Source of the DNA: Catonia carolina
Lineage: Eukaryota; Arthropoda; Insecta; Hemiptera; Achilidae
Direction: 5' to 3'
NCBI GenBank assembly: GCA_035578175.1
Contig: JAQMRL010000043.1
Span: 372,001 to 436,000 of the forward strand
DNA length: 64,000 nucleotides
The notes under the pieces were generated by a model. The model was not told where the DNA came from and made no database searches. It saw only the letters and a list, made by a program, of their open reading frames with translations. The position numbers were made by a program, and so were the translations under genes. Shown here one piece after another: positions 22,816-31,555 of this stretch. Each line of letters starts with the position of its first letter. The first letter of the stretch is position 1.

Positions 22816-23970
22816 CTTTTTTTTTTTTTTGGGTAAATTTTCAAAGTCGATTTTCTCCTCAACCGCTGGTCCGATTTTGATGCGGGTGGTATCCACGTGA
22901 CCAGGAGATCGAGATCTACAAGGTAAGCCCTAAACCTCATCGATCCGATAAACAGGTCACGTGTTACAAGCTATCTCAAGTTCCATAGGGGATACGGCTA
23001 CGGATTAGGGCTTATCTTGTAGATCTCGATCTCCTGGTCACGTGGGTACCGCCCGCGTCAAAATCGGCCCAGCGGTTGCGGAGAAAATCAGGTTTGAAAA
23101 TTTAAAAAAATAAAAAAAATGGCAAATTTTCAAACCCGATTTTCTCCGCAACCGCTGGACCGATTTTGATGTGGGCGGCACCCACGTGACCAGGAGATCG
23201 AGATCTACAAGATAAGCCCTCAATCTTATCGATCTGATAACCAGGTCACGTGTTACAAACGATCTCAGGTTCCATCGGGGATACGGCTACAAATTAGGGC
23301 CTATCTTGTAGATCTCGATCTCCCGGTCACGTGGGTACCGCCCGCATCAAAATCGGTCCAGCGGTTGCGGAGAAAATCAGGTTTGAAAATTTAAAAAAAT
23401 AAAAAAATGGCAAATTTTCAAACCCGATTTTCTCCTCAACCGCTGGTCCGATTTTGATGTGGGTGGTATCCACGTGACCAGGAGATCGAGATCTACAAGA
23501 TAAGCCCTAAACCTCATCGATCCGATAACCAGGTCACGTGTTACAAGCTATCTCAGGTTCCATCGAGGATACAGCTACGGATTAGGGTTTATTATGTAGA
23601 TCTCGATCTCCTGGTCACGTGGGTACCGCCCGCATTAAAATCGGTCCAGCGGTTACGGAGAAAATCAAGTTTGAAAATTTAAAAAAATAAAAAAATGGCA
23701 AATTTTCAAACCCGATTTTCTCCTCAACCGCTGGTCCGATTTTGATGCGGGTGGTATCCACGTGACCAGGAGATCGAGATCTATAAGATAAGCCCTAAAC
23801 CTTGCCGATCTGATAACCAGGTCACGTGTTACAAGCTATCTCAGGTTCCATCGGGGATACGGCTACGGATTAGGGCTTATCTTGTAGATCTCGATCTCCC
23901 GGTCACGTGGATATCACCCGCATCAAAATCGGCCCAGCGGTTGAGGAGAAAATCGAGTTTGAAAATTTAC

Positions 23971-24018
<48 letters not shown>

Positions 24019-24022
24019 CGCC

Positions 24023-24071
<49 letters not shown>

Positions 24072-24590
24072 TAAACTCGATTTTCTCCGCAACCGCTGGG
24101 CCGATTTTGATGCGGCTGACACCCTCGTGACCGGGAGATCGAGATCTACAAGATAAGCTCTAATCCGTAGCCGTATCCCCGTTAGAACCCGAGATCGCTT
24201 GTAACACGTGACCCGTGGATCGGATCGACGAGGTTTAGGTGCCCGCAGGATCCGGACATTCCGTAGAACGCGTTACGTACGGTTTCGGGCCTTAGGTTCT
24301 TTCGGGATCCGAACAATCGGTAATTTTGGTAATTTCGTTTTGAGACACCCTATGCTTTGTTTTATTATCATTGACGTCATTCGTTTTTTTATCTATGCAC
24401 GTGCCAGACTATTAATTCAGATGATGCAACTTGATTACTGCAAATTTAAATGTACAGTTAATTTAGATGATGCAACTCTATTCTTTTAATTTTGACAATG
24501 TCACATGTTGTTTGTTACGAGTCACGCTGCTTTACTAGGATTTGAACCAGGAACCTTCATCTCCGAAAATCAGCTGTTAAACAGCTGATA
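21933..24590. repeat. Polinton left terminal inverted repeat
   Basis: Matches 37925-40588 in reverse complement. The outer ~200 bp are mostly poly(A) interrupted by T (22000-22141). The middle is a tandem array of ~288-bp near-palindromic units. The inner 400 bp (24190-24590) are unique sequence. Homopolymer runs here may be inexact. Confidence 0.93.
22142..24160. repeat. Array of ~288-bp near-palindromic units in left TIR
   Basis: Six direct units plus a partial inverted one, marked by the word CAGGTCACGTG at about 22285, 22573, 22951, 23244, 23532 and 23820. Each unit is itself an inverted repeat: arms of ~110 bp running from AACCGCTGG, through CCGATTTTGA, CCACGTGACC and GAGATCGAGATCTA to AAGATAAGCCCT, around a ~70-bp centre. 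Units are joined by AT-rich linkers, two of which have grown into poly(A)-poly(T). Each unit carries three CACGTG words. Confidence 0.85.
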
Positions 24591-24670
24591 ATCAGCTGTT
24601 AAACAGCTGATAAACAACTGTTAAAAATCAGCTGATAAACAGCTGTTAAAAATCAGCTGATAAACAGCTG
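24571..24670. repeat. CAGCTG array, left
   Basis: Eight CAGCTG palindromes plus one CAACTG in 100 bp, spaced by TTAAA, ATAAA or TTAAAAAT. It starts inside the inverted repeat and runs to its inner edge, 20 bp before the predicted polymerase promoter. A similar array of eight sits at 37854-37945. Confidence 0.9.
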
Positions 24671-24689
24671 ATTTTGACGACGATACAAG

Positions 24690-24730
24690 TATAAAAGGTC
24701 GCAGTTTTCCCATCGAATCATACCATCAGT
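24690..24730 (+). promoter_or_regulatory. Predicted polymerase promoter
   Basis: TATAAAAGG at 24690-24698 with an arthropod-type initiator TCAGT at 24726-24730. It lies just inside the left inverted repeat, pointing at the DNA polymerase gene. Confidence 0.6.
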
Positions 24731-24791
24731 AGCATCTGCCTGATAGTTCTCTTGACAACCCTACCTGTCAGCTCTTCGAGTTTATTGAAAG

Positions 24792-25241
24792 GTGAGGCAT
24801 CTCATACTTTAATAAATTTTATAAATATAAACTTAGAATTGTTTCATTATATATAAACATAGAATTTTTTAATAAAATATAAACTTAGTGATGAGCATAC
24901 AGTCGAACCGCTGAGGGAGACCTCCAGACTGCTCGATGAGCTGTTGGGAGCACCTAAAATATACCGGTGATAGACCTAGCAGACGATGACCGGGCGGAAG
25001 TGCCGGTCCAGCGGTACAACCAACGGCACAACCAGCGAGGCAAGCGGAAGTAAAAAATCATACGTCAAATCGCTACGAATCCGCTAAAAAATGACGTATG
25101 CATATTCCATCGTATTATTAGTATCAGTATTAGTATTATATTTATATTAATAATAAAATAAATGTATTAAGCTGTTTATCATTGTTTTTCATTTCAAAGT
25201 ACCATACTTTCCCCGTTTAACTAAAACATATGGTTTTGCAG
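24792..25241 (+). other. Possible 5' UTR intron of the polymerase gene
   Basis: Donor AAAG|GTGAGG at 24791/24792 and acceptor TTTTGCAG ending at 25241, five bases before the polymerase ATG. The interval is AT-rich and has no long frame. It would connect the TATA-linked leader directly to the coding region. Confidence 0.45.
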
Positions 25242-25246
25242 GAAAT

Positions 25247-28200
25247 ATGGAAAGGCAAGCCAAGCGAATCAGATTGGAACAAGCTGCAGAGTCTGGCACC
25301 TTTTGCGTCTTGGAAAATGCGTTCGGCTGCAACCTCCGAACGTATTACTACAAGAATGACAACAGCATCTTCAAGGACGTGACGGTGCTCCTTATCCATC
25401 TGAGGGAAGAGATGGAGTCGTTGCTCAAGGAGATGTCGACCTCCCTAAGACCGTTTAAATTTAACATCTTAGTGGAGTGCACGTACGAGAAGGCGACGAC
25501 GGGAGAGGTGCAAGACGTGGGGTTCAAGACCGTCAACACCTGCGTCTTTCCCGGGTCGGATATAGGAGCGCTTGTAGACATGTGCATCCAAAAACTTGTG
25601 GATGAGGAAGCAGAGTTCTTGGGAAAGGGGAGCGGATGGTCTTTGATGACGGTCGATGGGATCCTTCTCAGGATCAGCCGATATAGACCGCTCAGAGGCT
25701 CATCGTACCTACCTCTTCCACCTTTCTTAAAGAACCGCAAAGCGGTTATCAACGTCAAGAACCGTGACGAAAGGTGTTTCAAGTGGGCTATCCTGTGTAA
25801 ACATGTGTCAGGGCCTCACAGGGAAATAATCGATAAACGGTACGACGCCCTGCTTGACAAGTACGATTTCGGTATGGTAGATTTCCCCACTTCCCTCAGT
25901 GAAGTAAAGGCCTTCGCCAAGGCTAACGGGGTGTCCGTCAACGTGTACGGGATAGCCGAAAAAGAGGTAATAGAACCTCTAGTCGTCGCTGATGTCGAAA
26001 AGGATGACCACTTCGATCTACTCCTGGTCGCAGAGGGTGACGCTCAGCATTATTGTTTCATCAAAAATTTTAATCGACTCATCAGTTCACAGCTGACGAA
26101 AAATGAACACAAAATCGACGTATGCAAGCGGTGTTTCACCTTCTATAACGACACCCCTAAGGGTAGGGAGAAGATGGCGACCCACCGCGAGTACTGTATA
26201 GAGAACTCTCCGCGCAGTTTCACGATGTCCAAACCTAATGATGACACTCCTCCGATGATGAAATTCGAAAACTACAATCATATATTCCCCATCCCAATGG
26301 ACGACCCGCTCCGAGACTCATCGTACCTACCTCTTCCGCCATTCGTAAAGAACCGCAAAGCGGTTATTAACGTTAAAAACCAAGACAATAGGTGTTTCAA
26401 GTGGGCCATCCTATGCAAACATGTGTCAGGCCCTCACAGGGGTAGAATCGACGGACGTTACGCTGCTCTGCTTAGCAAGTACGATTTCAGCATGGTAGAG
26501 TTCCCCACTTCCCTCAGTCAAGTAAAGGCCTTCGCCAAGGCCAACGGAGTGTCGGTGAACGTATATGGGATAGCAGATAAAGAGGTAATAGAACCTCTAG
26601 TCGTTACTAATGTCGAAAAGGACGATCACTTCGACCTCCTTCTAGTTACAAATGGCGATGTTCAGCATTATTGCCTCATCAACAATTTTAGTCGGTTAAT
26701 CAGTCTACAGCTGACAAAACATAATGGTCAAATCGATGTATGCAAGAGGTGTTTCGCTTTCTACAACGTTGACGCTAAGGGTCGTGAGGCGATGACTGTT
26801 CACAGAGAGTACTGTGTGGACAATCCGCCATGCAGGATCACCCTACCCAAACCTAATGATGACGGTACTCCTCCAGTGATGAAATTCAAAAATTACCATC
26901 ACATATTCCCAGTCCCAATAGTTGTGTATGCCGATTTTGAGTGTATACTGAAACCCACTGGAGGATACCTCCCCAAACCGACATCTTCTTTCACTATAGC
27001 CACGGAGCGCCACGTTCCTATGAGCTACGGGATGTATTTTGTAGTTGACCCGTCGCTTCCCGACGACATCGCCCAGTTAGTGCCGAAAACACCCTTGCTT
27101 TATAGAGGCCCTGACGCAACCGCCCATTTTATGCAGACCCTGAAAGAAATAGTCGAGCGGGTAGCCGCAGCGTCAGACCGTAACGTTCCTATGGTCTTTA
27201 CGGCTCAGGACGAGCTTTCGTTCAAAGCCGCCATAAGATGTCAGATGTGCGATGTAGCGTTCGGGCCTAAGGTGAGACCCAACAGGGATCATTGTCATCT
27301 GACTGGAAAGTATAGGACCGCTCTCTGTTCGAAATGCAATCTGATGAGACAGAACCAGAAGTTCTTGCCCGTCTTCATCCACAACTCGTCCAATTATGAC
27401 TCGCATTTCATAGTCAGGCAGCTCGGCTATGACGAGAAGAAGATATCCGTCATCCCCAATTCTACGGAGAAGTACGTTTCCTTCTCCAAAAACATAACCA
27501 AGACGCTAGCCGTGAGGTTTGTCGACACTTTTAGGTTCATGGCCAGCAGCCTGAGCGCTCTGGTAGACAACCTCCCTCCCGAAGGCTTCTCCCATACCGA
27601 GTCTTTCTTTAACGGGTCGCAGCTGCCCCTGGTGAAGAGGAAAGGCGTGTACCCTTACGAGTACACCGACTCGTGGGAGAGACTCGATGAGACGGAACTC
27701 CCGCCTCAGGAAGCATTCTACAGCAGCCTCACCGGGGAGCACATTTCAGACGATGACTATCGTCATGCTCTGAAAGTGTGGGACAGTTTTAACATCCGCA
27801 CGCTGGGGGAGTACTCTGACTTGTACCTCAAGTGCGATGTCCTCCTGTTAGCCGACGTCTTTGAGAATTTCAGGTCTCTATGCAGGAAGGAATACGGACT
27901 CGATTGCGCCCATTACTTTACTGTCCCAGGTTTTTCTTTCGACGCCATGCTCTACAAGACGCGAGTAGAACTGGAACTCATAACCGATTATGATATGTAC
28001 ATGTTTCTGGAGAGAGGGATCCGAGGAGGAATCTCTGTATGCGTCAAGAAACATGCCAAGGCCAACAACCCTTATGTGGAAGGTTTCGACCCCGAGCTAC
28101 CCTCCAACTACCTCATGTATGTGGACGCGAACAACCTATACGGCTGGGCGATGAGCGGGAACCTCCCCTACAAGGACTTTTCCTGGGTTGAAGACGAGGA

Positions 28201-29374
28201 GAGAAAGATCGCGATAGGATCGAATGTAGGCATCATCCCTGACGACTCCCCGCTGGGCTTCTTCCTCGAGGTGGACGTGGAGTACCCTACAGACGCGGAG
28301 ACGCAGGACTCGCACAACGACCTTCCGTTCATGGCGGACAACGCGACCCCTCCCGGAGCCAGAAACCCCAAACTACTGACCACCCTGCAAAACAAGACCA
28401 AGTACGTTTGCCACTACGCCCTCCTTAAGCAGGCTATCGCGCACGGACTAAAAGTCACCAAAGTACACAGGGTTCTGCAGTTCCGACAGTCTGCATGGCT
28501 CAAACCCTATATAGACCTGAACACCCTTAACAGACAGTCGGCCCGCAATGCTTTCGAGAAGGACTTCTTCAAACTGCTGAACAATGCCGTCTTCGGCAAG
28601 TGCATGGAGAACGTCCGTAAACGCATGAACCTGGAGCTGGTTAGCAACTCGAAGAGGTTAATGAAGCTGGTCGCTAAGCCCTCCTTCAAAGACAGGATCA
28701 TTTACGACGAGTCGCTATGCGCTGTCGAGCTGTCCAAGACCTCGGTCCGTTTAGATAAACCTATTTACGTAGGCGCTACAGTCCTGGACTCCAGTAAGAC
28801 CTTAATGTATTCATTTCATTACGATGTCATGAAGAAGAGGTACGGGTCGAAAATCGACCTCCTGTACATGGATACAGACAGCTTCTTCTACGACATCGAG
28901 ACTCCAGACTTTTACCGTGACATGAGGGACCCAGAATTCAAGACCTTCTTCGACACCTCCGACTATCCCCCGACACACCCGTGCCATTCCACTACCAACA
29001 AAAAAGTGCTCGGTAAGTTCAAAGACGAGTGCAACGGCATCCCCATCGCAGAGTTTATAGGGATGAGAGCAAAACTGTACACTTTCAGGACTGGCGAGGG
29101 TATTGTCAAGAAGAAGGCTAAAGGCGTCAAAAAGAATGTGGTCAAGAAAGACATCACGTTCGACGACTACAGAAAGTGTCTCGAAGATCCCTCGTTGTGG
29201 TTGTACAGGGACATGAAGCTGTTTCAATCCCGCAAGCATGTAGTCAGCACTGTATTGACGAGCAAGCTTGCGCTGTGCAACTACGATGATAAGCGCGTCG
29301 CCGTAGATGCCATCCACACCCTAGCATACGGACATAGGAACATTCCGCAGGAGCTCCAAGAAATTATAAGTTAG
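25247..29374 (+). CDS. Protein-primed family B DNA polymerase (Polinton)
   Basis: 1375 residues; replicates the element from terminal-protein-primed ends. An N-terminal region (~1-147) is followed by a ~205-residue module present twice (~148-352 and ~354-560), each with the CFKWAILCKHV block, a VNVYG strand and a C2HC finger (VCKRC...H...C). Exonuclease motifs: YADFEC (~562), NYD (~717) and YLKCD (~863). An HNH/endonuclease VII-like insert (RDHCHLTGKYR...CSKCN, ~672-700) lies between the first two. Polymerase motifs: DANNLYGWAM (~960), LLNNAVFGK (~1110) and YMDTDS (~1206). The end DDKRVAVD...TLAYGH is the usual Maverick polymerase C-terminus, so the gene is complete. The duplicated module is unusual. 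Confidence 0.96.
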   Translation: MERQAKRIRLEQAAESGTFCVLENAFGCNLRTYYYKNDNSIFKDVTVLLIHLREEMESLLKEMSTSLRPFKFNILVECTYEKATTGEVQDVGFKTVNTCVFPGSDIGALVDMCIQKLVDEEAEFLGKGSGWSLMTVDGILLRISRYRPLRGSSYLPLPPFLKNRKAVINVKNRDERCFKWAILCKHVSGPHREIIDKRYDALLDKYDFGMVDFPTSLSEVKAFAKANGVSVNVYGIAEKEVIEPLVVADVEKDDHFDLLLVAEGDAQHYCFIKNFNRLISSQLTKNEHKIDVCKRCFTFYNDTPKGREKMATHREYCIENSPRSFTMSKPNDDTPPMMKFENYNHIFPIPMDDPLRDSSYLPLPPFVKNRKAVINVKNQDNRCFKWAILCKHVSGPHRGRIDGRYAALLSKYDFSMVEFPTSLSQVKAFAKANGVSVNVYGIADKEVIEPLVVTNVEKDDHFDLLLVTNGDVQHYCLINNFSRLISLQLTKHNGQIDVCKRCFAFYNVDAKGREAMTVHREYCVDNPPCRITLPKPNDDGTPPVMKFKNYHHIFPVPIVVYADFECILKPTGGYLPKPTSSFTIATERHVPMSYGMYFVVDPSLPDDIAQLVPKTPLLYRGPDATAHFMQTLKEIVERVAAASDRNVPMVFTAQDELSFKAAIRCQMCDVAFGPKVRPNRDHCHLTGKYRTALCSKCNLMRQNQKFLPVFIHNSSNYDSHFIVRQLGYDEKKISVIPNSTEKYVSFSKNITKTLAVRFVDTFRFMASSLSALVDNLPPEGFSHTESFFNGSQLPLVKRKGVYPYEYTDSWERLDETELPPQEAFYSSLTGEHISDDDYRHALKVWDSFNIRTLGEYSDLYLKCDVLLLADVFENFRSLCRKEYGLDCAHYFTVPGFSFDAMLYKTRVELELITDYDMYMFLERGIRGGISVCVKKHAKANNPYVEGFDPELPSNYLMYVDANNLYGWAMSGNLPYKDFSWVEDEERKIAIGSNVGIIPDDSPLGFFLEVDVEYPTDAETQDSHNDLPFMADNATPPGARNPKLLTTLQNKTKYVCHYALLKQAIAHGLKVTKVHRVLQFRQSAWLKPYIDLNTLNRQSARNAFEKDFFKLLNNAVFGKCMENVRKRMNLELVSNSKRLMKLVAKPSFKDRIIYDESLCAVELSKTSVRLDKPIYVGATVLDSSKTLMYSFHYDVMKKRYGSKIDLLYMDTDSFFYDIETPDFYRDMRDPEFKTFFDTSDYPPTHPCHSTTNKKVLGKFKDECNGIPIAEFIGMRAKLYTFRTGEGIVKKKAKGVKKNVVKKDITFDDYRKCLEDPSLWLYRDMKLFQSRKHVVSTVLTSKLALCNYDDKRVAVDAIHTLAYGHRNIPQELQEIIS

Positions 29375-29898
29375 TCTCCTTCTAGCACACCCCGTTAGTC
29401 CCCGCATATGTCTACTAGCCGACTTTATCCGACCTCTAAACGTCGAACCGCACCAGTATTGGAGTTTCATCAGTATTATTAGTCGTAAGAACTTAAGAGC
29501 TCATCGCCATACATGTATTCGTTTTCATCTTCATCATCATCATCTTATATCAATAAATGTTTTATTCTTTTATGAATCTGTCTTTTATTTCTTGTAACCT
29601 AAACCTCCTATAGTACCTAAAATACATGCAGGCAGTATCGGTGCTCGATTCCTGGGAGGGTCTGTCCCCGACAGATCCTCGCGTCGTGCTGCGCTTTCGC
29701 TTCACGATCAACAAAAGCTCAGGCTTCGGCAAGACTTATATCTATAGGTGTAAAGGTGTTGAAATGACGACACGTTTTGAAAATAAGTTTAATACATATA
29801 TTCTGAAATCAAAGTACTAGACTAATGTTACAAAAGTTCAGACTCTACAAGCAGCCGTACATGTAGGAAAAAACGAATCGAGGTTACAAGACGCGGCT
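29375..29898. other. Region between convergent Polinton transcription units
   Basis: Contains AATAAA at 29552-29557 (for the polymerase mRNA) and, nine bases on, TTTATT at 29561-29566, which is AATAAA for minus-strand transcripts: back-to-back polyadenylation signals. A 64-codon plus-strand frame at 29626-29820 is not recognisable and I do not call it. Confidence 0.55.
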
Positions 29899-30151
29899 TT
29901 ACTGGCTGACGCGACAGTTAAAAATGCATTGCTTGCAGTGTTTTCTCTTCTTGGTAATGGTCCATTCGTCTTCGCCGTAGTCGCTCTCCTGTTGAGCGTG
30001 TTCTTCGCAGGGCATCTCCGACAGTAGTTTTTTATCATTCTTGAGGTATAGCGGTAAGGCTACCTTCTACCGAGAGGACTACCAGCTCCTTGATGACCGT
30101 CTCGTAATCCGAAGGTCTGATGACCTGAAAATCTACAATGAAGGAAGGCAT
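29899..30151 (-). pseudogene. Small frameshifted Polinton gene, unknown function
   Basis: An ATG at 30151 opens a frame that reads MPSFIVDFQVIRPSDYE and stops after 38 codons (30035). The coding character continues in another frame to a stop at 29899, with an acidic stretch and a basic Cys-containing end (KKRKHCKQC). The N-terminal pattern resembles the start of a small protein seen in other Mavericks, as I remember it. It looks like one gene broken by a single-base indel or a base-calling error; I do not attempt to rejoin it. Confidence 0.35.
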
Positions 30152-30185
30152 GTTGTTGCGCGCGACGAGACCTAGCGCACACGGG

Positions 30186-31388
30186 TTAATTTATCCTCCT
30201 GACGGCTCCTGTTAAAGGCGTGTACTGAAGGATGCAATCTGTGATTATCAGGCAGTAGGCGGAGGTATTGGCAGGGATGTTGTTTTTACACCCGATCTCG
30301 ATCCTGATGTCTATGGCGCCGGTGTTCAGCGACTCGTTCTGCTTCGAGCAGTCGATAAAGAAGAGGGGGACTTTGGTCTTGAAGGTCGAGAAATCGATTA
30401 GGGGGTGGTTGACCTGTCCTCCGTAGTAGACCTTATGGAACCGCTTAAAGTTTTCGTAAAACATCGAGTACTCTCCCTTTGCGTTTTCGTACGGGTAGTA
30501 CACGGAATTGAGGTAGAGTTTGATGTCCTGGAGCTCGCAGTGGTCGAAATGAGTTGATACCGCCGTCTTGGTCTTCTTGTCCGTCTGCAGTCCTACTATG
30601 ACGTAGCGGGGCTTATCCGCCTGGGAGGAGGACTTGACGGTCCAGATCACGTCGGTGCTCTGCGGTAAGACGGGGTACTCGTACAGGTTCCATCTGCGGA
30701 AGGCCATCGATATGGGTGCGTCCTGATCCACCATCCTGAGCAACGGGAGTCTGTGCTGGTCGGAAAGCCTGACGTAAGGCATCTTCCACTCCACTTTGGA
30801 AAGAGTCAGATTGTAGTCCTTGCCTGCGGGGACCGCCACGGCGCGGTCGTCGGTAGCCGACCTTAGCAGGATAAGTTCCAGCTTGGCGTTGACTATTATG
30901 CGGCGGTAATCCTCGCAGAATCCCATGATCCTCTTCAGCGGGACGTGGGCCGTAAGCCTACCTGTGGTGCTGTTGGCGATAGCCGTTACGGCGTCCTTGT
31001 TCCACCCTTCGACGTCTATAGAGTGTTGTTCCCCGTACCTGAAGGACGGAATATTTCTCAAGGCCGTCGTTACGCCGACGTTTCGCACCCTGTCCACTTC
31101 GGTACCGTTCATCTCCAGCCTTATTTCTTCAAACAGGAAAGCGGGCCAGTTGTCAGAAAGAGCCAGGGCCGCATCCAAAGTACCGTCGGACGCCGAAAGT
31201 TTCACGTCCACAAACAGCAGGCTGTCGCAAGGTAGGGTGTACACGTCCTGTTGGTTCACGGGTATCCTTATCTCGTCGTTGTTGTTGAAAGTCGACGACG
31301 CGTACGGAGTGTGAGTATGCATCTCCATGCCTATGATGGCGTCGTCCGCTACGGCGTTAGAGGATCCCACGTCTATTATATAGCTCAT
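30186..31388 (-). CDS. Major capsid protein, double jelly-roll type (Polinton)
   Basis: 400 residues. The C-terminal half carries the blocks I associate with Maverick/Polinton major capsid proteins: KPRYVIVGLQT, FDHCELQDIKLYLNS with YYPY, PLFFIDCSKQNE and AYCLIITD...PLTG. The family folds as two jelly rolls and forms pseudo-hexameric capsomers; the fold is family knowledge and is not visible here. Its ATG overlaps the stop of the small upstream gene (ATGA, 31385-31388). The shortness compared with giant-virus capsids is normal for Polintons. Confidence 0.88.
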   Translation of the reverse strand: MSYIIDVGSSNAVADDAIIGMEMHTHTPYASSTFNNNDEIRIPVNQQDVYTLPCDSLLFVDVKLSASDGTLDAALALSDNWPAFLFEEIRLEMNGTEVDRVRNVGVTTALRNIPSFRYGEQHSIDVEGWNKDAVTAIANSTTGRLTAHVPLKRIMGFCEDYRRIIVNAKLELILLRSATDDRAVAVPAGKDYNLTLSKVEWKMPYVRLSDQHRLPLLRMVDQDAPISMAFRRWNLYEYPVLPQSTDVIWTVKSSSQADKPRYVIVGLQTDKKTKTAVSTHFDHCELQDIKLYLNSVYYPYENAKGEYSMFYENFKRFHKVYYGGQVNHPLIDFSTFKTKVPLFFIDCSKQNESLNTGAIDIRIEIGCKNNIPANTSAYCLIITDCILQYTPLTGAVRRIN

Positions 31389-31555
31389 TTCTGCAGCACG
31401 ATGAAACCCAACGATCTTAGAAAAGCAGCGTTATCTGAGGAGAGTCTCTTCTTTTTCACTTCACCAAGTGGCGGGTCGAGCTCTACAGGACGAATGTTCT
31501 TCGCTCCGTCCGGTACGGTTCTTTTATAACCCTCTTCCAGGTAGACTAACCCCAT
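31385..31555 (-). CDS. Small conserved Polinton protein (56 aa)
   Basis: Short frame fitting exactly between the minor capsid gene (its start overlaps that gene's end by 10 bp) and the major capsid gene (ATGA overlap). The C-terminal part KKRLSSDNAAFLRSLGF is the kind of motif found in small proteins at this position in other Mavericks. Basic middle, no membrane segment. Its function is unknown; position suggests a virion role. Overlaps on both sides argue that the frame is real. Confidence 0.6.
   Translation of the reverse strand: MGLVYLEEGYKRTVPDGAKNIRPVELDPPLGEVKKKRLSSDNAAFLRSLGFIVLQK

Noticed and set aside
21997..24156. Poly-Phe and poly-Lys frames in the Polinton terminal repeats (also 38394-40524)
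   Set aside because: They result from poly(A)/poly(T) tracts; no protein features.
29626..29820. 64-residue plus-strand frame after the polymerase
   Set aside because: No recognisable motif, lies beyond the polymerase polyadenylation signal, and isolated.
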